NCBI GenBank assembly: GCA_903899015.1
Contig: CAIUHP010000025.1
Coordinates: 62,001 to 126,000 of the forward strand
Direction of reading: 5' to 3'
Source: an uncultured Armatimonadota bacterium
GTDB taxonomy: Bacteria; Armatimonadota; Fimbriimonadia; Fimbriimonadales; Fimbriimonadaceae
Length of the DNA: 64,000 bases
The first letter of the stretch is position 1, and each line of letters begins with the position of its first letter. The notes beneath the pieces were generated by a model, which was given only the letters and a program-made list of their open reading frames with translations, was not told where the DNA came from and made no database searches. This document shows positions 28,783 through 37,203 of the stretch, one piece after another. The position numbers and the translations under genes were made by a program.

Positions 28783-29529
28783 ATGGATCAAGATCTTACG
28801 ATCCTTAGTCCCGAGAAGACCATCATAACTTACCGGCTCGCTGGGCTGGGAAGTCGCGTCAGTGCGCATATTATTGATCTAATTGTCGTGATGATCGGAA
28901 CGGCTGGGTTTGATATGGGCGCCAGCTTTGTGATTGGCCGGGTCAGTCCGGAACTTGCACAAGGCGTGGTTTTGTTCATGTCTTTTATCATTCCCTTTGC
29001 CTATTTCATTCTTCTTGAAGGGTACTGGAACGGACAAACGATCGGAAAGCGAGCTATGGGAATTCGCGTTCGATTGGTTGATGGAACACCGATAACGCCA
29101 TTAGCAGCACTTGGCCGTAACATCATGCGACCGGCTGACATGTTGCCGGGACCGTATTTTGTAGGTTTCTTAGCGATCTTTACAAATCTGCGCTCTCAAC
29201 GGTTGGGTGACCAAATCGCAAATACCGTTGTTTGTTATGAAAAGCGACCGCCAATGGTATTTGCGGCCGCTCCCCATACGGTAGGTTTCCATCCGCTAGA
29301 ACAAAACGTGGGAACGCTTAAGGGTATGACGCAAGAGGAATACTACGCTTTGCGTAGATTTTGCGACCGGTTTCCTGAGCTGTCGAACGAAACCCAGAAT
29401 CGGCTCATGAATGAACTATGGGCACCCATCGCCTCACGAAGAAAGGTTCCATCGCTTCCCAATGTTCACCCGATTTATCTGGCAGAAGCGGTTGTCATGA
29501 AGTACGGAAGAGACCATGGACTTCTCTAA
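28783..29529 (+). CDS. RDD-family membrane protein
   Basis: The 248-residue protein has an RDD domain with three membrane helices: LGSRVSAHIIDLIVVMIG (containing the R and D residues), then VVLFMSFIIPFAYFILLEGYWNGQTIGKRAMGIRV, and the third helix near residues 110-135. A soluble C-terminal region (150-248) follows. The function of RDD proteins is uncertain, although transport has been suggested. It is divergently paired with DUF58, a common association. Confidence 0.86.
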   Translation: MDQDLTILSPEKTIITYRLAGLGSRVSAHIIDLIVVMIGTAGFDMGASFVIGRVSPELAQGVVLFMSFIIPFAYFILLEGYWNGQTIGKRAMGIRVRLVDGTPITPLAALGRNIMRPADMLPGPYFVGFLAIFTNLRSQRLGDQIANTVVCYEKRPPMVFAAAPHTVGFHPLEQNVGTLKGMTQEEYYALRRFCDRFPELSNETQNRLMNELWAPIASRRKVPSLPNVHPIYLAEAVVMKYGRDHGLL

Positions 29530-29561
29530 AATAAAGTTGTTCAGAAAACGGGTTCTTCTAA

Positions 29562-29747
29562 TGTGGATTACTTGTGGACGAGTGGGGAAGTGCGAGCATG
29601 TGTTAAGAACTCCCATCCAAAACTTGTACATAGGCCGAGTTTCCCACCATGTTTTCCACAAAGCCTTTGTACAGGTTTGGAGACGTTTTAGGTTCGATTT
29701 CAACTCAAACTCCAGAATATTCTGCTCCGCTTATGAGGTTTTCCACA
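29562..29747. other. candidate replication-origin-like DnaA-box cluster upstream of recF
   Basis: Four sites resemble the DnaA box TTATCCACA: TAATCCACA on the minus strand at 29562-29570 and TTTTCCACA on the plus strand at 29652-29660 and 29739-29747, each with one mismatch, plus a weaker minus-strand TCGTCCACA at 29573-29581. The 252-nt gap 29530-29781 holds no gene and is relatively AT-rich. The flanking recF-dciA order is a remnant of the classic dnaA-dnaN-recF origin cluster, although dnaA and dnaN are absent here. Confidence 0.4.
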
Positions 29748-29781
29748 CTAATGATCACCTTAACAGTAACGGTAAGATTTC

Positions 29782-30927
29782 ATGATAAAAGAGGAAATTC
29801 TTAAGACAGATGGGAAAACCTCCAGTGACGAAAGATCACTTGCGGTTTCTTCTGTTCACCTGGATGGATTTCGGAACTATGAAAACGAGACGGTTCACCT
29901 GTCTTCTGGATTTAATGTTTTAGCTGGGAAAAATGCTCAGGGAAAGACCAACTTCCTTGAAGCGATTTACCTTTTGTCGACTACGCGACTTCTGAGGGGA
30001 CAACGAGACGCAGAAGCGATTCGACAAGGCCATTCAAAAGCGATCGCGACCGTCGAACTCAATGAGACCGAAACAAGGCTTTCTGTGGTGTTGGAAGCAG
30101 GCATCCGGAAGCGAGCCTCGATAAACGGGTTAACGCTTCCTCGTGCTGCCGACTTGATTGGCCGACTCCCATGTGTGTGCGTCAGCACTCTTGACATGGG
30201 AATCGTTCGAGGAGAACCTTCCGACCGTAGGCTTTTTCTTGATTTGGAGCTTAGTTCGTTGTCTCCCGGCTACTTGCGGCACTTAACCCATTACAAGCGG
30301 GCTCTGGAGCAAAGAAACGCCTTGCTGAGGGATTCAAGGGAGTGGGTGCAACCTCCTGAGATGTTTGCTCCATGGGAAGATCAACTTGCGATCCATGGTG
30401 CGGCGATGAGGGTGGCTCGAGAAGAGTTTATTGAACGGCTTTCTCCCAAAGCCTCTGATGCCCACGCCGAGATAGGGGCGGGCGAGCATATACGGCTCCA
30501 TATCGAAGCCAAAGACCCCTCGAACACGCCGGAAGCACTCCTGAATTCCTTGGCAATGAGTCGTTCGAATGACATTGCCAGGGGGGGCACAAGTGTCGGT
30601 CCTCACCGAGATGATCTTGCGATTGAGGTCGGGAATCGTGACGCCAGGATGTATGGCTCACAAGGTCAACAACGAACCGCCGTGATCTCGATGAAACTCG
30701 CAACTTTGGGAATTTCTCATGAAGAGCTAGGCATTCCACCGTTGCTTTTGCTTGACGATATTCTTTCAGACCTCGATGAAACGAGACGGGCACTTTTAGT
30801 CGACGCGGTCCTCGAAAAGGCAGGTCAGGCGGTCCTTACTTGTACAGAAGCATCGGCGGCTGGCTCCAAAATTCTTGAGAGCGCGAAGGTCTTCGAAGTC
30901 CAATCAGGCAAGGTGATGGCGGCGTGA
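29782..30927 (+). CDS. recF: DNA replication and repair protein RecF
   Basis: The 381-residue SMC-like ATPase has Walker A (GKNAQGKTNFLEAIYLLS, near 54), HLDGFRNYEN at the start, the signature around GSQGQQRTAVISMKLA and Walker B (PLLLLDDILSDLD). RecF binds ssDNA-dsDNA junctions and helps load RecA at gaps. The downstream dciA GTG overlaps its TGA. It starts a four-gene operon: recF, dciA, and the two halves of comEC. Confidence 0.94.
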   Translation: MIKEEILKTDGKTSSDERSLAVSSVHLDGFRNYENETVHLSSGFNVLAGKNAQGKTNFLEAIYLLSTTRLLRGQRDAEAIRQGHSKAIATVELNETETRLSVVLEAGIRKRASINGLTLPRAADLIGRLPCVCVSTLDMGIVRGEPSDRRLFLDLELSSLSPGYLRHLTHYKRALEQRNALLRDSREWVQPPEMFAPWEDQLAIHGAAMRVAREEFIERLSPKASDAHAEIGAGEHIRLHIEAKDPSNTPEALLNSLAMSRSNDIARGGTSVGPHRDDLAIEVGNRDARMYGSQGQQRTAVISMKLATLGISHEELGIPPLLLLDDILSDLDETRRALLVDAVLEKAGQAVLTCTEASAAGSKILESAKVFEVQSGKVMAA

Positions 30928-31337
30928 GAAAGGCTAAGGACGTTTTGAATTCCGCGATTGAGAATCACGAAATCTTGAGCGCGGCGAGAGCTCAAGCCAT
31001 TTTGAGACGGTGGCCAGAAGTCGTGGGAACCATGTTAGCGGAGAAGTCTCATCCCGACCGCTATGGTCGCGGAACCGTTTGGGTTGCGGTTCAAGGTTCG
31101 GCGTGGGCTCAAGAGCTTCGAATGATGAAGGAGACTATCCTGACTCGCTTGGGAGATCTGTCGGGTGAGCCAAGTCTATTTAAAGATGTAAGGTTTGGAG
31201 TCCGTCCTTTGCCTAATCGGATATCGGAGGATTCCACGAAACCGGCTGAAGAACCCGAACCGGACTTGCGAGAGTTAAGCATTCGTGAAATTGCCGAACG
31301 GCGACTGGCAAGGTGGAAGCATGAGGGACGAAGTTGA
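30924..31337 (+). CDS. dciA: DUF721 / DciA-family protein
   Basis: The 137-residue protein has the DUF721 domain: an N-terminal helix, ILRRWPEVVGTMLAEKSHPDR, a strand pair (GTVWVAVQGSAWAQELRMMKE) and an acidic proline-rich linker. DciA proteins load or regulate the replicative helicase DnaB in bacteria without DnaC/DnaI, and the gene is often found beside recF. The GTG start at 30924 overlaps the recF stop. No dnaB or dnaA is in the window. Confidence 0.82.
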   Translation: MRKAKDVLNSAIENHEILSAARAQAILRRWPEVVGTMLAEKSHPDRYGRGTVWVAVQGSAWAQELRMMKETILTRLGDLSGEPSLFKDVRFGVRPLPNRISEDSTKPAEEPEPDLRELSIREIAERRLARWKHEGRS

Positions 31338-32694
31338 AGGTCGCCCACTCCTAAGTCTTTTCGTTGGTCTTGCCGTTGGTTTGGTCGCGGTCTCAAGCCC
31401 AATCGCGATGGTGATTCTTGCGGCTTGGATTTTTTGGATTCGGCCTTTGCCTGCCCGGCTTCTTGCCGCGTCCGCTCTTCTTCTCGGTCTCGGGATTGCA
31501 CCCGAATCACCCCACCTCATTGAAACGGGAGGGATGATTCACGCGATAGCAAGCGTTGCGTCTGTCCCAAAACCTACTCGCGAAGGATCGGTCTTTCAAG
31601 CCAAATTCTCTGGCAGGCTTATCCAGGTAAATCTTACTGGTCCCGTCACTTTAAGCTTAGGAGATGAGATCCAACTTGATGGAATCGAACACCCTTTCCC
31701 AGGAACAATGGAGCGCTATGCTTCCAGCCTCGGATTGGAGGGAACCCTCCGAACGGATCGAATAAAGGTCATTCGACCAGGAACTTGGATCGCTCAAATG
31801 TCTGGTCGGTGGCGCCGCTCTTTCCTCGACTTTACATCGAGTTCCATGGATCCTTCCTCGGCTGCGATGGTCGATGCCGTTAGTTTTAACTCTCGGGACA
31901 TGTTGGAAAAGAGCACTCAAGATGATCTACGACAGAGTGGATTGATTCACATCGTAACCGCATCCGGACTCCAAGTTTTTGTTCTGACTTGGATGTTGAC
32001 AGCGCTCTTTCGTTTCTTTCCCGTTCGTCGAGAGGCTCAACTTTTTCTGATCGCTTGCTTGATCGGTTTCTACGCTTTAGCTTCAGGGTTGAGCCCTGCG
32101 ATTGTCCGAGCGAGCTTCATGTCCATCCTAGGTTTGTCTGCTTACTTGGTCAAGAGGGAGCCCGACGCTCTAAGTGCTTTGGCTTTAGCGGGAGTCGGCT
32201 ATCTGATCTGGGATCCGCATTCGATCTACAGTTTGGGCTTTCAGCTTTCGTATGTTACGATCGGTTGTGTCTCGCTTTTTTACCACCCGGATCTTGCGGA
32301 TAAAGAACGGAGATCCTCAAATTTCGTTAGGTTAGCTAAGAATTGGCTGTTATTGTCGGGTGTTATTTTGATGGCAACATCTCCGCTCATAGCCTACACA
32401 TTCGGTTCTGTTTCGTTAGTTGCAATCATCGCAAACCTTTTAGTGGGTTGGTGCCTACCTTTTCTTATCGCGAGTGCTTTTCTATCCTATTTCACCTCAT
32501 GGCTCTTTCCATCAATGGGGAAAGAAATGGCGAGCCATATTTGTGAGCCGATCACGAATTGGATTCAGTCGGTCTTGCACCTTACGGGTGGCACCTCTCT
32601 ATCGGTTTCGTTTCCGGCTTTCAGCCCCTACTGGCTCGTTCTCTTCTACGGTTGCTGGTTGTTAACGATTAGGAGGCGCATTGCTCAACCCTAG
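31321..32694 (+). CDS. comEC: ComEC/Rec2 membrane channel domain
   Basis: From ATG 31321 (AGGTGG 5 nt upstream, overlapping dciA by 17 nt) the 457-residue protein has two N-terminal helices, an OB-like extracytoplasmic domain, and the Competence domain with SGLIHIVTASGLQVFVLTWML and many membrane helices from about 205. The channel carries single-stranded DNA across the inner membrane during transformation. The usual C-terminal metallo-beta-lactamase-like domain is absent from this frame and is encoded by the next one. The frame also allows a start at 31285. Confidence 0.9.
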   Translation: MRDEVEGRPLLSLFVGLAVGLVAVSSPIAMVILAAWIFWIRPLPARLLAASALLLGLGIAPESPHLIETGGMIHAIASVASVPKPTREGSVFQAKFSGRLIQVNLTGPVTLSLGDEIQLDGIEHPFPGTMERYASSLGLEGTLRTDRIKVIRPGTWIAQMSGRWRRSFLDFTSSSMDPSSAAMVDAVSFNSRDMLEKSTQDDLRQSGLIHIVTASGLQVFVLTWMLTALFRFFPVRREAQLFLIACLIGFYALASGLSPAIVRASFMSILGLSAYLVKREPDALSALALAGVGYLIWDPHSIYSLGFQLSYVTIGCVSLFYHPDLADKERRSSNFVRLAKNWLLLSGVILMATSPLIAYTFGSVSLVAIIANLLVGWCLPFLIASAFLSYFTSWLFPSMGKEMASHICEPITNWIQSVLHLTGGTSLSVSFPAFSPYWLVLFYGCWLLTIRRRIAQP

Positions 32695-33514
32695 ATGGAT
32701 GGTAGGGGGTCTTGCCTGTATAGCCGCTGGTTCGATCGCGGGTCTTTTTTGGCCCAATCCAACGAGACTGACCTTTTTGAATGTCGGTCAGGGAGATTGC
32801 GCTGTTTTCCAAACTCATGGTTCTACGATCATCATTGATACCGGTCCTGCCGATGCAAGGTCGGATGCAGGGTCAAAGATCGTGGTGCCCAAGTTGCGCG
32901 AGATGGGTATCTCAGGTATCGATTTAATCCTTCTATCCCATCCTGATATGGACCACATTGGAGGCACGGGTGCCATTCTTCACGAGTACCCTTCCGCCAC
33001 TCTCGCCGTGTCAAGTTTCTTCCGACATAATCATCAGTTGCTTGAACAACTAGCAAAATGGGGTAGGCGAGCGGAAGATGTTAAGTGGCTAGGTTCGGAG
33101 TTGCGAGGAAAGATAGGTGAGTTCAATATTCGTGTGGAATGCCCTCCGATTACTGAAAACGAAGAAACGAACGACGGATCCATGATTGTAAGGATTGCCG
33201 ATGGCGAAGGCTCGGCCGTATTCACAGGGGATGCGCCGACGAAAGTTGAAGAAGAAGTTGAACCCCTCGGAGATTGGCACGCTGAAATCATGAAAGCAGG
33301 GCACCACGGAAGCCACACCGCGACCTCTCAGAGTTGGATTGAGTCTGTACGTCCAGAATTCGCGGTCATCAGTTGCGGTCGAAATAATCGCTACGGTCAT
33401 CCGCATAAGGAAGTGATTGATCGACTCATGGAAGACAAAGTTCAAATCTGCCGAACCGACCGTGAAGGTGACATTGTATTCACCTTCAAGAACGGTCGGT
33501 TCGTGCGAGACTAA
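32681..33514 (+). CDS. ComEC metallo-beta-lactamase-like domain encoded as a separate protein
   Basis: The 277-residue protein has a start helix (GGLACIAAGSIAGLFW) and an MBL-fold domain: LTFLNVGQGDCAVFQTHGSTIIIDTG, LLSHPDMDHIGG, FTGDAP, and GHHGSHTATS. This is the ComEC C-terminal domain, thought to degrade the non-transported strand. The metal motif reads HPDMDHIGG, as in active members. The start TTG 32681 follows a perfect AGGAGG at 5 nt, and it overlaps the preceding stop by 14 nt. The split therefore looks like genuine gene fission and not a frameshift. Confidence 0.87.
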   Translation: MLNPRWMVGGLACIAAGSIAGLFWPNPTRLTFLNVGQGDCAVFQTHGSTIIIDTGPADARSDAGSKIVVPKLREMGISGIDLILLSHPDMDHIGGTGAILHEYPSATLAVSSFFRHNHQLLEQLAKWGRRAEDVKWLGSELRGKIGEFNIRVECPPITENEETNDGSMIVRIADGEGSAVFTGDAPTKVEEEVEPLGDWHAEIMKAGHHGSHTATSQSWIESVRPEFAVISCGRNNRYGHPHKEVIDRLMEDKVQICRTDREGDIVFTFKNGRFVRD

Positions 33515-33515
33515 G

Positions 33516-36122
33516 TCAGATTCCGAAGAGCATTCTTCGCTCTTGAATCTTCGCCAGCTTATCTTTGAGGTCGGCAGCCGTTTGCTGCTCCTTAGCGACC
33601 ACTTCAGGCTTGGCCCGCTCAACGAATTGAGGATTGGAAAGTCTCGCTTCCAATTTTTCGAGTTCTGCGCGAGTCTTTTCTTCCTCTCGGTTGAGGCGAG
33701 CGAGCTCTTTTTCCGTATCGACGAGTCCGGAAGTTGGGATATGGACATCCACACCTTCGGAGGTTGCAGTAATAAAGCTCTCTCCTTCTGGTTTACCGAA
33801 TTTGATGGTTTGGGCCCAGGCTTGGGAGGCTAAAACGGCATCGTTTCCTTGCAGATCACCTTCCACGTAGATAACTGGAATGTTCTTCATCGACTGAAGT
33901 TCGAGCCCAACCCTTAATGCTCGGACCGCACGAGTGATTTCAAAGATCCTCTCGATTTCCTTCTCAGCTTCGGGTTGATGGAATGATTCTGGGAGAGTCG
34001 GCCAATTCCCATTCATTAAGAACGTCGATTTGTTCTCGATCGGTAAGAATTGGTAAAGTTCCTCTGTGATATGAGGCATTACGGGATGCATCATCTTGAG
34101 GAAGGCTTCAATCGCGGTCAAAAGAACCCACTGGGGCGTCTTCTTGTCCTCTGGATCATTCAAGCGTGGTTTGGATACTTCGATGTACCAGTCGCACAGC
34201 TCGGACCAGAAGAAGCGGTACATAGCCTGACATGCGGCCTGCAAGTTGTAACCCTCGTAGGCTTCACGTACCGTCTTTTCCGTCTCGTATAGTCGACTCA
34301 AGAGCCATTGATCGACAGTCGTTAGGGTGCCGTGATCGGAAATCGGCCCATCTACGTTCATTAGCGCAAAACGAGTCGCGTTCCAGATCTTATTGCAGAA
34401 GTTTCGAGCGTCTTCCGTCTTCTTCGGGCTGTATCGAAGTTCTTGGTTCTCTCCGGTTTGGCTGAGGAGGGTGTAGCGCAAAACGTCTGCACCCAGTTCA
34501 TCGATGATCTCCATGGGATCAATTCCCGTGCCTAGGCTCTTACTCATGCGTCGGCCGTCTTCACGCATAACGGTCGCATAGATCATCACATCTTGGAAAG
34601 GACGGGCTCCCGCGATGTCGTATCCCATCATCATCATGCGAGCAACCCAAAGGTTGATGATATTTCGGTCCGTTACGAGGCAGTTTGTTGGATAGAATCG
34701 CTTCAAATCGTCTGACTGCTCCGGCCAGCCGAGGGTAGCAAAGGGCCAGAGGCCCGAACTAAACCAAGTATCGAGCACATCGTCATCTTGCTTGACGATC
34801 TTTTGATCTCCAGCTTGGTTTTGAGCGTCTTCCCAACTAAGTGCAGCAAAGGTCGCGCCGTCTTCCGTGTAATACACGGGAATCCGATGTCCCCACCAGA
34901 GTTGTCGACTTAGGCACCATTCCCGAATGTTCTGCATCCATTCAAGGAAGATTCGCTCGTACCTTTCGGGATGGAACGTGACCTCTTTGTTTTCGACAGC
35001 AGCGATAACGGGTTCAGCGAGTTTTGCCTGGTCACAGAACCATTGTTCACTCAGGAGTGGCTCAATGACTTCACCACTGCGATCACTTATGATGATCGGG
35101 ATTTCATGGTCTTCGATTTTGAACAAGAAGCCCTGTTCTTCGAGGTCATGCACGATTTGTTTTCGCGCTTCATTGCGATCCATGCCGAAATAGGGTCCTT
35201 CTAAGCAAATTCGAGCCTGAGGATCCAGGATAACGGGCATTTCGAGGTTATGCCTGACACCCACTTGGTAATCGTTAGGGTCGTGGGCAGGGGTGATCTT
35301 TACCGCTCCAGTTCCAAATTCTGGATCTGGATAGAGGTCAGCGATAAGAGGTATCTCTCGGTTGACGAGAGGGAGAATAAGCATCTTTCCGACCTTATCC
35401 TTATATCGCTCGTCGCTGGGATGCACCGCAACTGCGACGTCCGCCAGCATCGTTTCTGGACGAGTAGTCGCGATGACGATTTCTCCTGAACCATCTGCGT
35501 ACGGGTATCTCAGGTGATAGAGCTTGCCTCGTCGCGTTTCGCGGAGTGTTTCGATGTCAGACACGGAGGTCTGTAGCTTCGGATCCCAGTTAACAACCCG
35601 TTTGCCTCGAAAAATAAGCCCGCGGTTGTACCAATCAATGAATACCTTGAGAACTGCTTCCGCGTATTGATCATCCAGGGTGAAGCGCTGACGTGACCAA
35701 TCGAAGGCACATCCTAAGCTTCGGAGTTGGTGAAGGATGGTGTCACCACTCTCTTTTCGCCATTCCCAAACTTTCTCGTTAAACTTTTCCCGTCCAATTT
35801 GGGCAGCGCTGGTTCCTTGCTTTCTTAGTTGCTTGTCGACGACGCTCTGGGTTGCAATACCTGCGTGGTCTTGACCAGGAAGGATCAGGACGTTTCGGCC
35901 CTGCAGACGCTTGAACCTACCCAGTAGGTCCTGAATGGGATAGCACAAGGCATGCCCCATATGGAGAGATCCTGTGATGTTAGGAGGGGGAATCGTGATC
36001 GTGAATACCGGTTTGTTCGGATCACTTGAAGGTTGGAAGAGTCCTGCTTCTTCCCAGCGGCTGTACCACTTCTGTTCAGTGGTTGACGCGTCATAGCGCG
36101 TTGGCATGTTGCTCAGGTCCAT
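33516..36122 (-). CDS. valS: valyl-tRNA synthetase
   Basis: From ATG 36122 the 868-residue class I synthetase has PPPNITGSLHMGHAL (HIGH), the editing domain, WWGHRIPVYY, RMSKSLGTGIDP (KMSKS), the anticodon-binding domain, and a C-terminal coiled coil (about 800-868). It charges tRNA(Val). The ATG is chosen because AGGAG lies 8 nt upstream; the frame is open to another ATG at 36167, which would add MTPTSPRHGPVGVTF. A hairpin overlies the ribosome-binding site, described separately. The gene ends 1 nt from the convergent ComEC MBL gene. Confidence 0.95.
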   Translation of the reverse strand: MDLSNMPTRYDASTTEQKWYSRWEEAGLFQPSSDPNKPVFTITIPPPNITGSLHMGHALCYPIQDLLGRFKRLQGRNVLILPGQDHAGIATQSVVDKQLRKQGTSAAQIGREKFNEKVWEWRKESGDTILHQLRSLGCAFDWSRQRFTLDDQYAEAVLKVFIDWYNRGLIFRGKRVVNWDPKLQTSVSDIETLRETRRGKLYHLRYPYADGSGEIVIATTRPETMLADVAVAVHPSDERYKDKVGKMLILPLVNREIPLIADLYPDPEFGTGAVKITPAHDPNDYQVGVRHNLEMPVILDPQARICLEGPYFGMDRNEARKQIVHDLEEQGFLFKIEDHEIPIIISDRSGEVIEPLLSEQWFCDQAKLAEPVIAAVENKEVTFHPERYERIFLEWMQNIREWCLSRQLWWGHRIPVYYTEDGATFAALSWEDAQNQAGDQKIVKQDDDVLDTWFSSGLWPFATLGWPEQSDDLKRFYPTNCLVTDRNIINLWVARMMMMGYDIAGARPFQDVMIYATVMREDGRRMSKSLGTGIDPMEIIDELGADVLRYTLLSQTGENQELRYSPKKTEDARNFCNKIWNATRFALMNVDGPISDHGTLTTVDQWLLSRLYETEKTVREAYEGYNLQAACQAMYRFFWSELCDWYIEVSKPRLNDPEDKKTPQWVLLTAIEAFLKMMHPVMPHITEELYQFLPIENKSTFLMNGNWPTLPESFHQPEAEKEIERIFEITRAVRALRVGLELQSMKNIPVIYVEGDLQGNDAVLASQAWAQTIKFGKPEGESFITATSEGVDVHIPTSGLVDTEKELARLNREEEKTRAELEKLEARLSNPQFVERAKPEVVAKEQQTAADLKDKLAKIQERRMLFGI

Positions 36123-36129
36123 AAATGTA

Positions 36130-36164
36130 ACTCCTACCGGTCCATGTCGTGGACTGGTAGGAGT
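36130..36164 (-). promoter_or_regulatory. hairpin sequestering the valS Shine-Dalgarno sequence
   Basis: In the valS mRNA, ACUCCUACC (36164-36156) pairs with GGUAGGAGU (36138-36130), extended by GUCC/GGAC (36154-36151 with 36143-36140) across one A-C mismatch, with a 7-nt loop. The AGGAG for the ATG at 36122 lies wholly in the 3' arm. The structure should block initiation unless opened, for example by a ribosome translating from the upstream in-frame ATG at 36167 through Val codons in the arm. Confidence 0.6.
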
Positions 36165-36193
36165 CATTTTACACTAGCTAATGGGGCAGGCAA

Positions 36194-36209
36194 TGTTTCA
36201 TGTGAAACA
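36194..36209. other. parS-like ParB-binding site
   Basis: TGTTTCATGTGAAACA differs at one position from the parS consensus TGTTTCACGTGAAACA. The surrounding 36192-36211 is an inverted repeat with 9-bp arms. It lies in the noncoding gap between the ABC ATPase and valS. parS sites cluster near replication origins, and the recF-proximal DnaA-box cluster is 6.5 kb away. No parA or parB gene is present in the window. Confidence 0.65.
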
Positions 36210-36215
36210 TTCGGG

Positions 36216-37193
36216 TCACCGACCCTCGCTGAAAAGTCGACGAATCACTTCCTCAACTTCAATCTCCTCAATACCGACGTCACTTACAGGCAGGTATTGA
36301 AGCATAGCTCCGGTAGCCGAAGCAGTGTCTGCTCGAGCCACTTCTATAACGGCTGTCTCAGATACGTCTCCAATGATCGTTCCGTACTTTTCAAGGTCCG
36401 AGGCCACAACGGGAGTCGAAAAGGTTAACCGCACCCGTCGCACGTCGCTGAACTCCTTGGTAAGAGTATCGAGGGTGCCCTCAAAGATGACCCTTCCGTG
36501 ATCAATTACGATCACTCGATCACACAGCTCCTGGACGTCCTGCATGTAGTGGCTAGTAAGAAGCACGGTGCAATTGTCTTCGGCATGCAGATCTTTCAAG
36601 AAATCCCGTATTCGCTTCTGGCTGACAACATCTAATCCGATTGTGGGTTCGTCCAAGAAGACGATTTCCGGGGAGTGGAGTAACGCAGCGACCAGTTCGC
36701 ACTTCATCCGCTCACCCAAACTGAGCTTGCGAACCTGTGTGTTGACCTTGTCACTCAACTGTAAGGCGTCAATGAGCAAGTCAACTCGCTTCTTGAAGCG
36801 AGTGTCATCAACTTCGTACATCTCCTTGAGGACTATAAAGCTATCCCAAGCGGGTAAGTCCCACCACAGCTGCATCTTATTTCCCATCACAAGCGAGATT
36901 CGCCGAAGCATATCGGGCTTTCGATCGCTTGGTGTGTACCCTAGAACATTCGAATAGCCTGAGGTTGGGTAGAGAATCCCACTGAGCATCTTGAGAGTGG
37001 TCGTCTTACCCGCACCGTTGGGTCCGAGAAAGCCAACTAATTCGCCTTGCTCGATCTTTAGATCGATTCCGCAAACTGCTTCCACTGTCGTCTTCTCACG
37101 ACTAAAGAGAGATCGGATGCCGCCTTTAATTCCAGGGGACTTTTTATTCGAGACGTAAGTCTTTCGGAGGTCTCGTGTCTCGATTGCAGCCAT
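36216..37193 (-). CDS. ABC transporter ATP-binding protein (NatA/CcmA-like exporter type)
   Basis: The 325-residue cytoplasmic ATPase has Walker A (GPNGAGKTTTLKMLSG), Q-loop replaced by VMGNKMQLWW, signature LSLGERMKCELVAALL, Walker B IVFLDEPTIGLD and a switch His in LTSHYMQD. A non-conserved C-terminal ~80-residue domain (VRLTFSTPVV...) follows. The ABC-2/exporter class is suggested by the wording of these motifs, but no permease gene is adjacent. It lies just after cdsA in the same direction. Confidence 0.9.
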   Translation of the reverse strand: MAAIETRDLRKTYVSNKKSPGIKGGIRSLFSREKTTVEAVCGIDLKIEQGELVGFLGPNGAGKTTTLKMLSGILYPTSGYSNVLGYTPSDRKPDMLRRISLVMGNKMQLWWDLPAWDSFIVLKEMYEVDDTRFKKRVDLLIDALQLSDKVNTQVRKLSLGERMKCELVAALLHSPEIVFLDEPTIGLDVVSQKRIRDFLKDLHAEDNCTVLLTSHYMQDVQELCDRVIVIDHGRVIFEGTLDTLTKEFSDVRRVRLTFSTPVVASDLEKYGTIIGDVSETAVIEVARADTASATGAMLQYLPVSDVGIEEIEVEEVIRRLFSEGR

Positions 37194-37203
37194 AGGCCTA
37201 AGG

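Noticed and set aside
32660-32700. Frameshift in comEC
   Set aside because: A perfect AGGAGG precedes the TTG of the second frame, which supports a natural two-gene arrangement; not excluded without homologue comparison.
36120-36215. T-box or other riboswitch upstream of valS
   Set aside because: The leader is too short and lacks T-box consensus; the simple hairpin is a better description.
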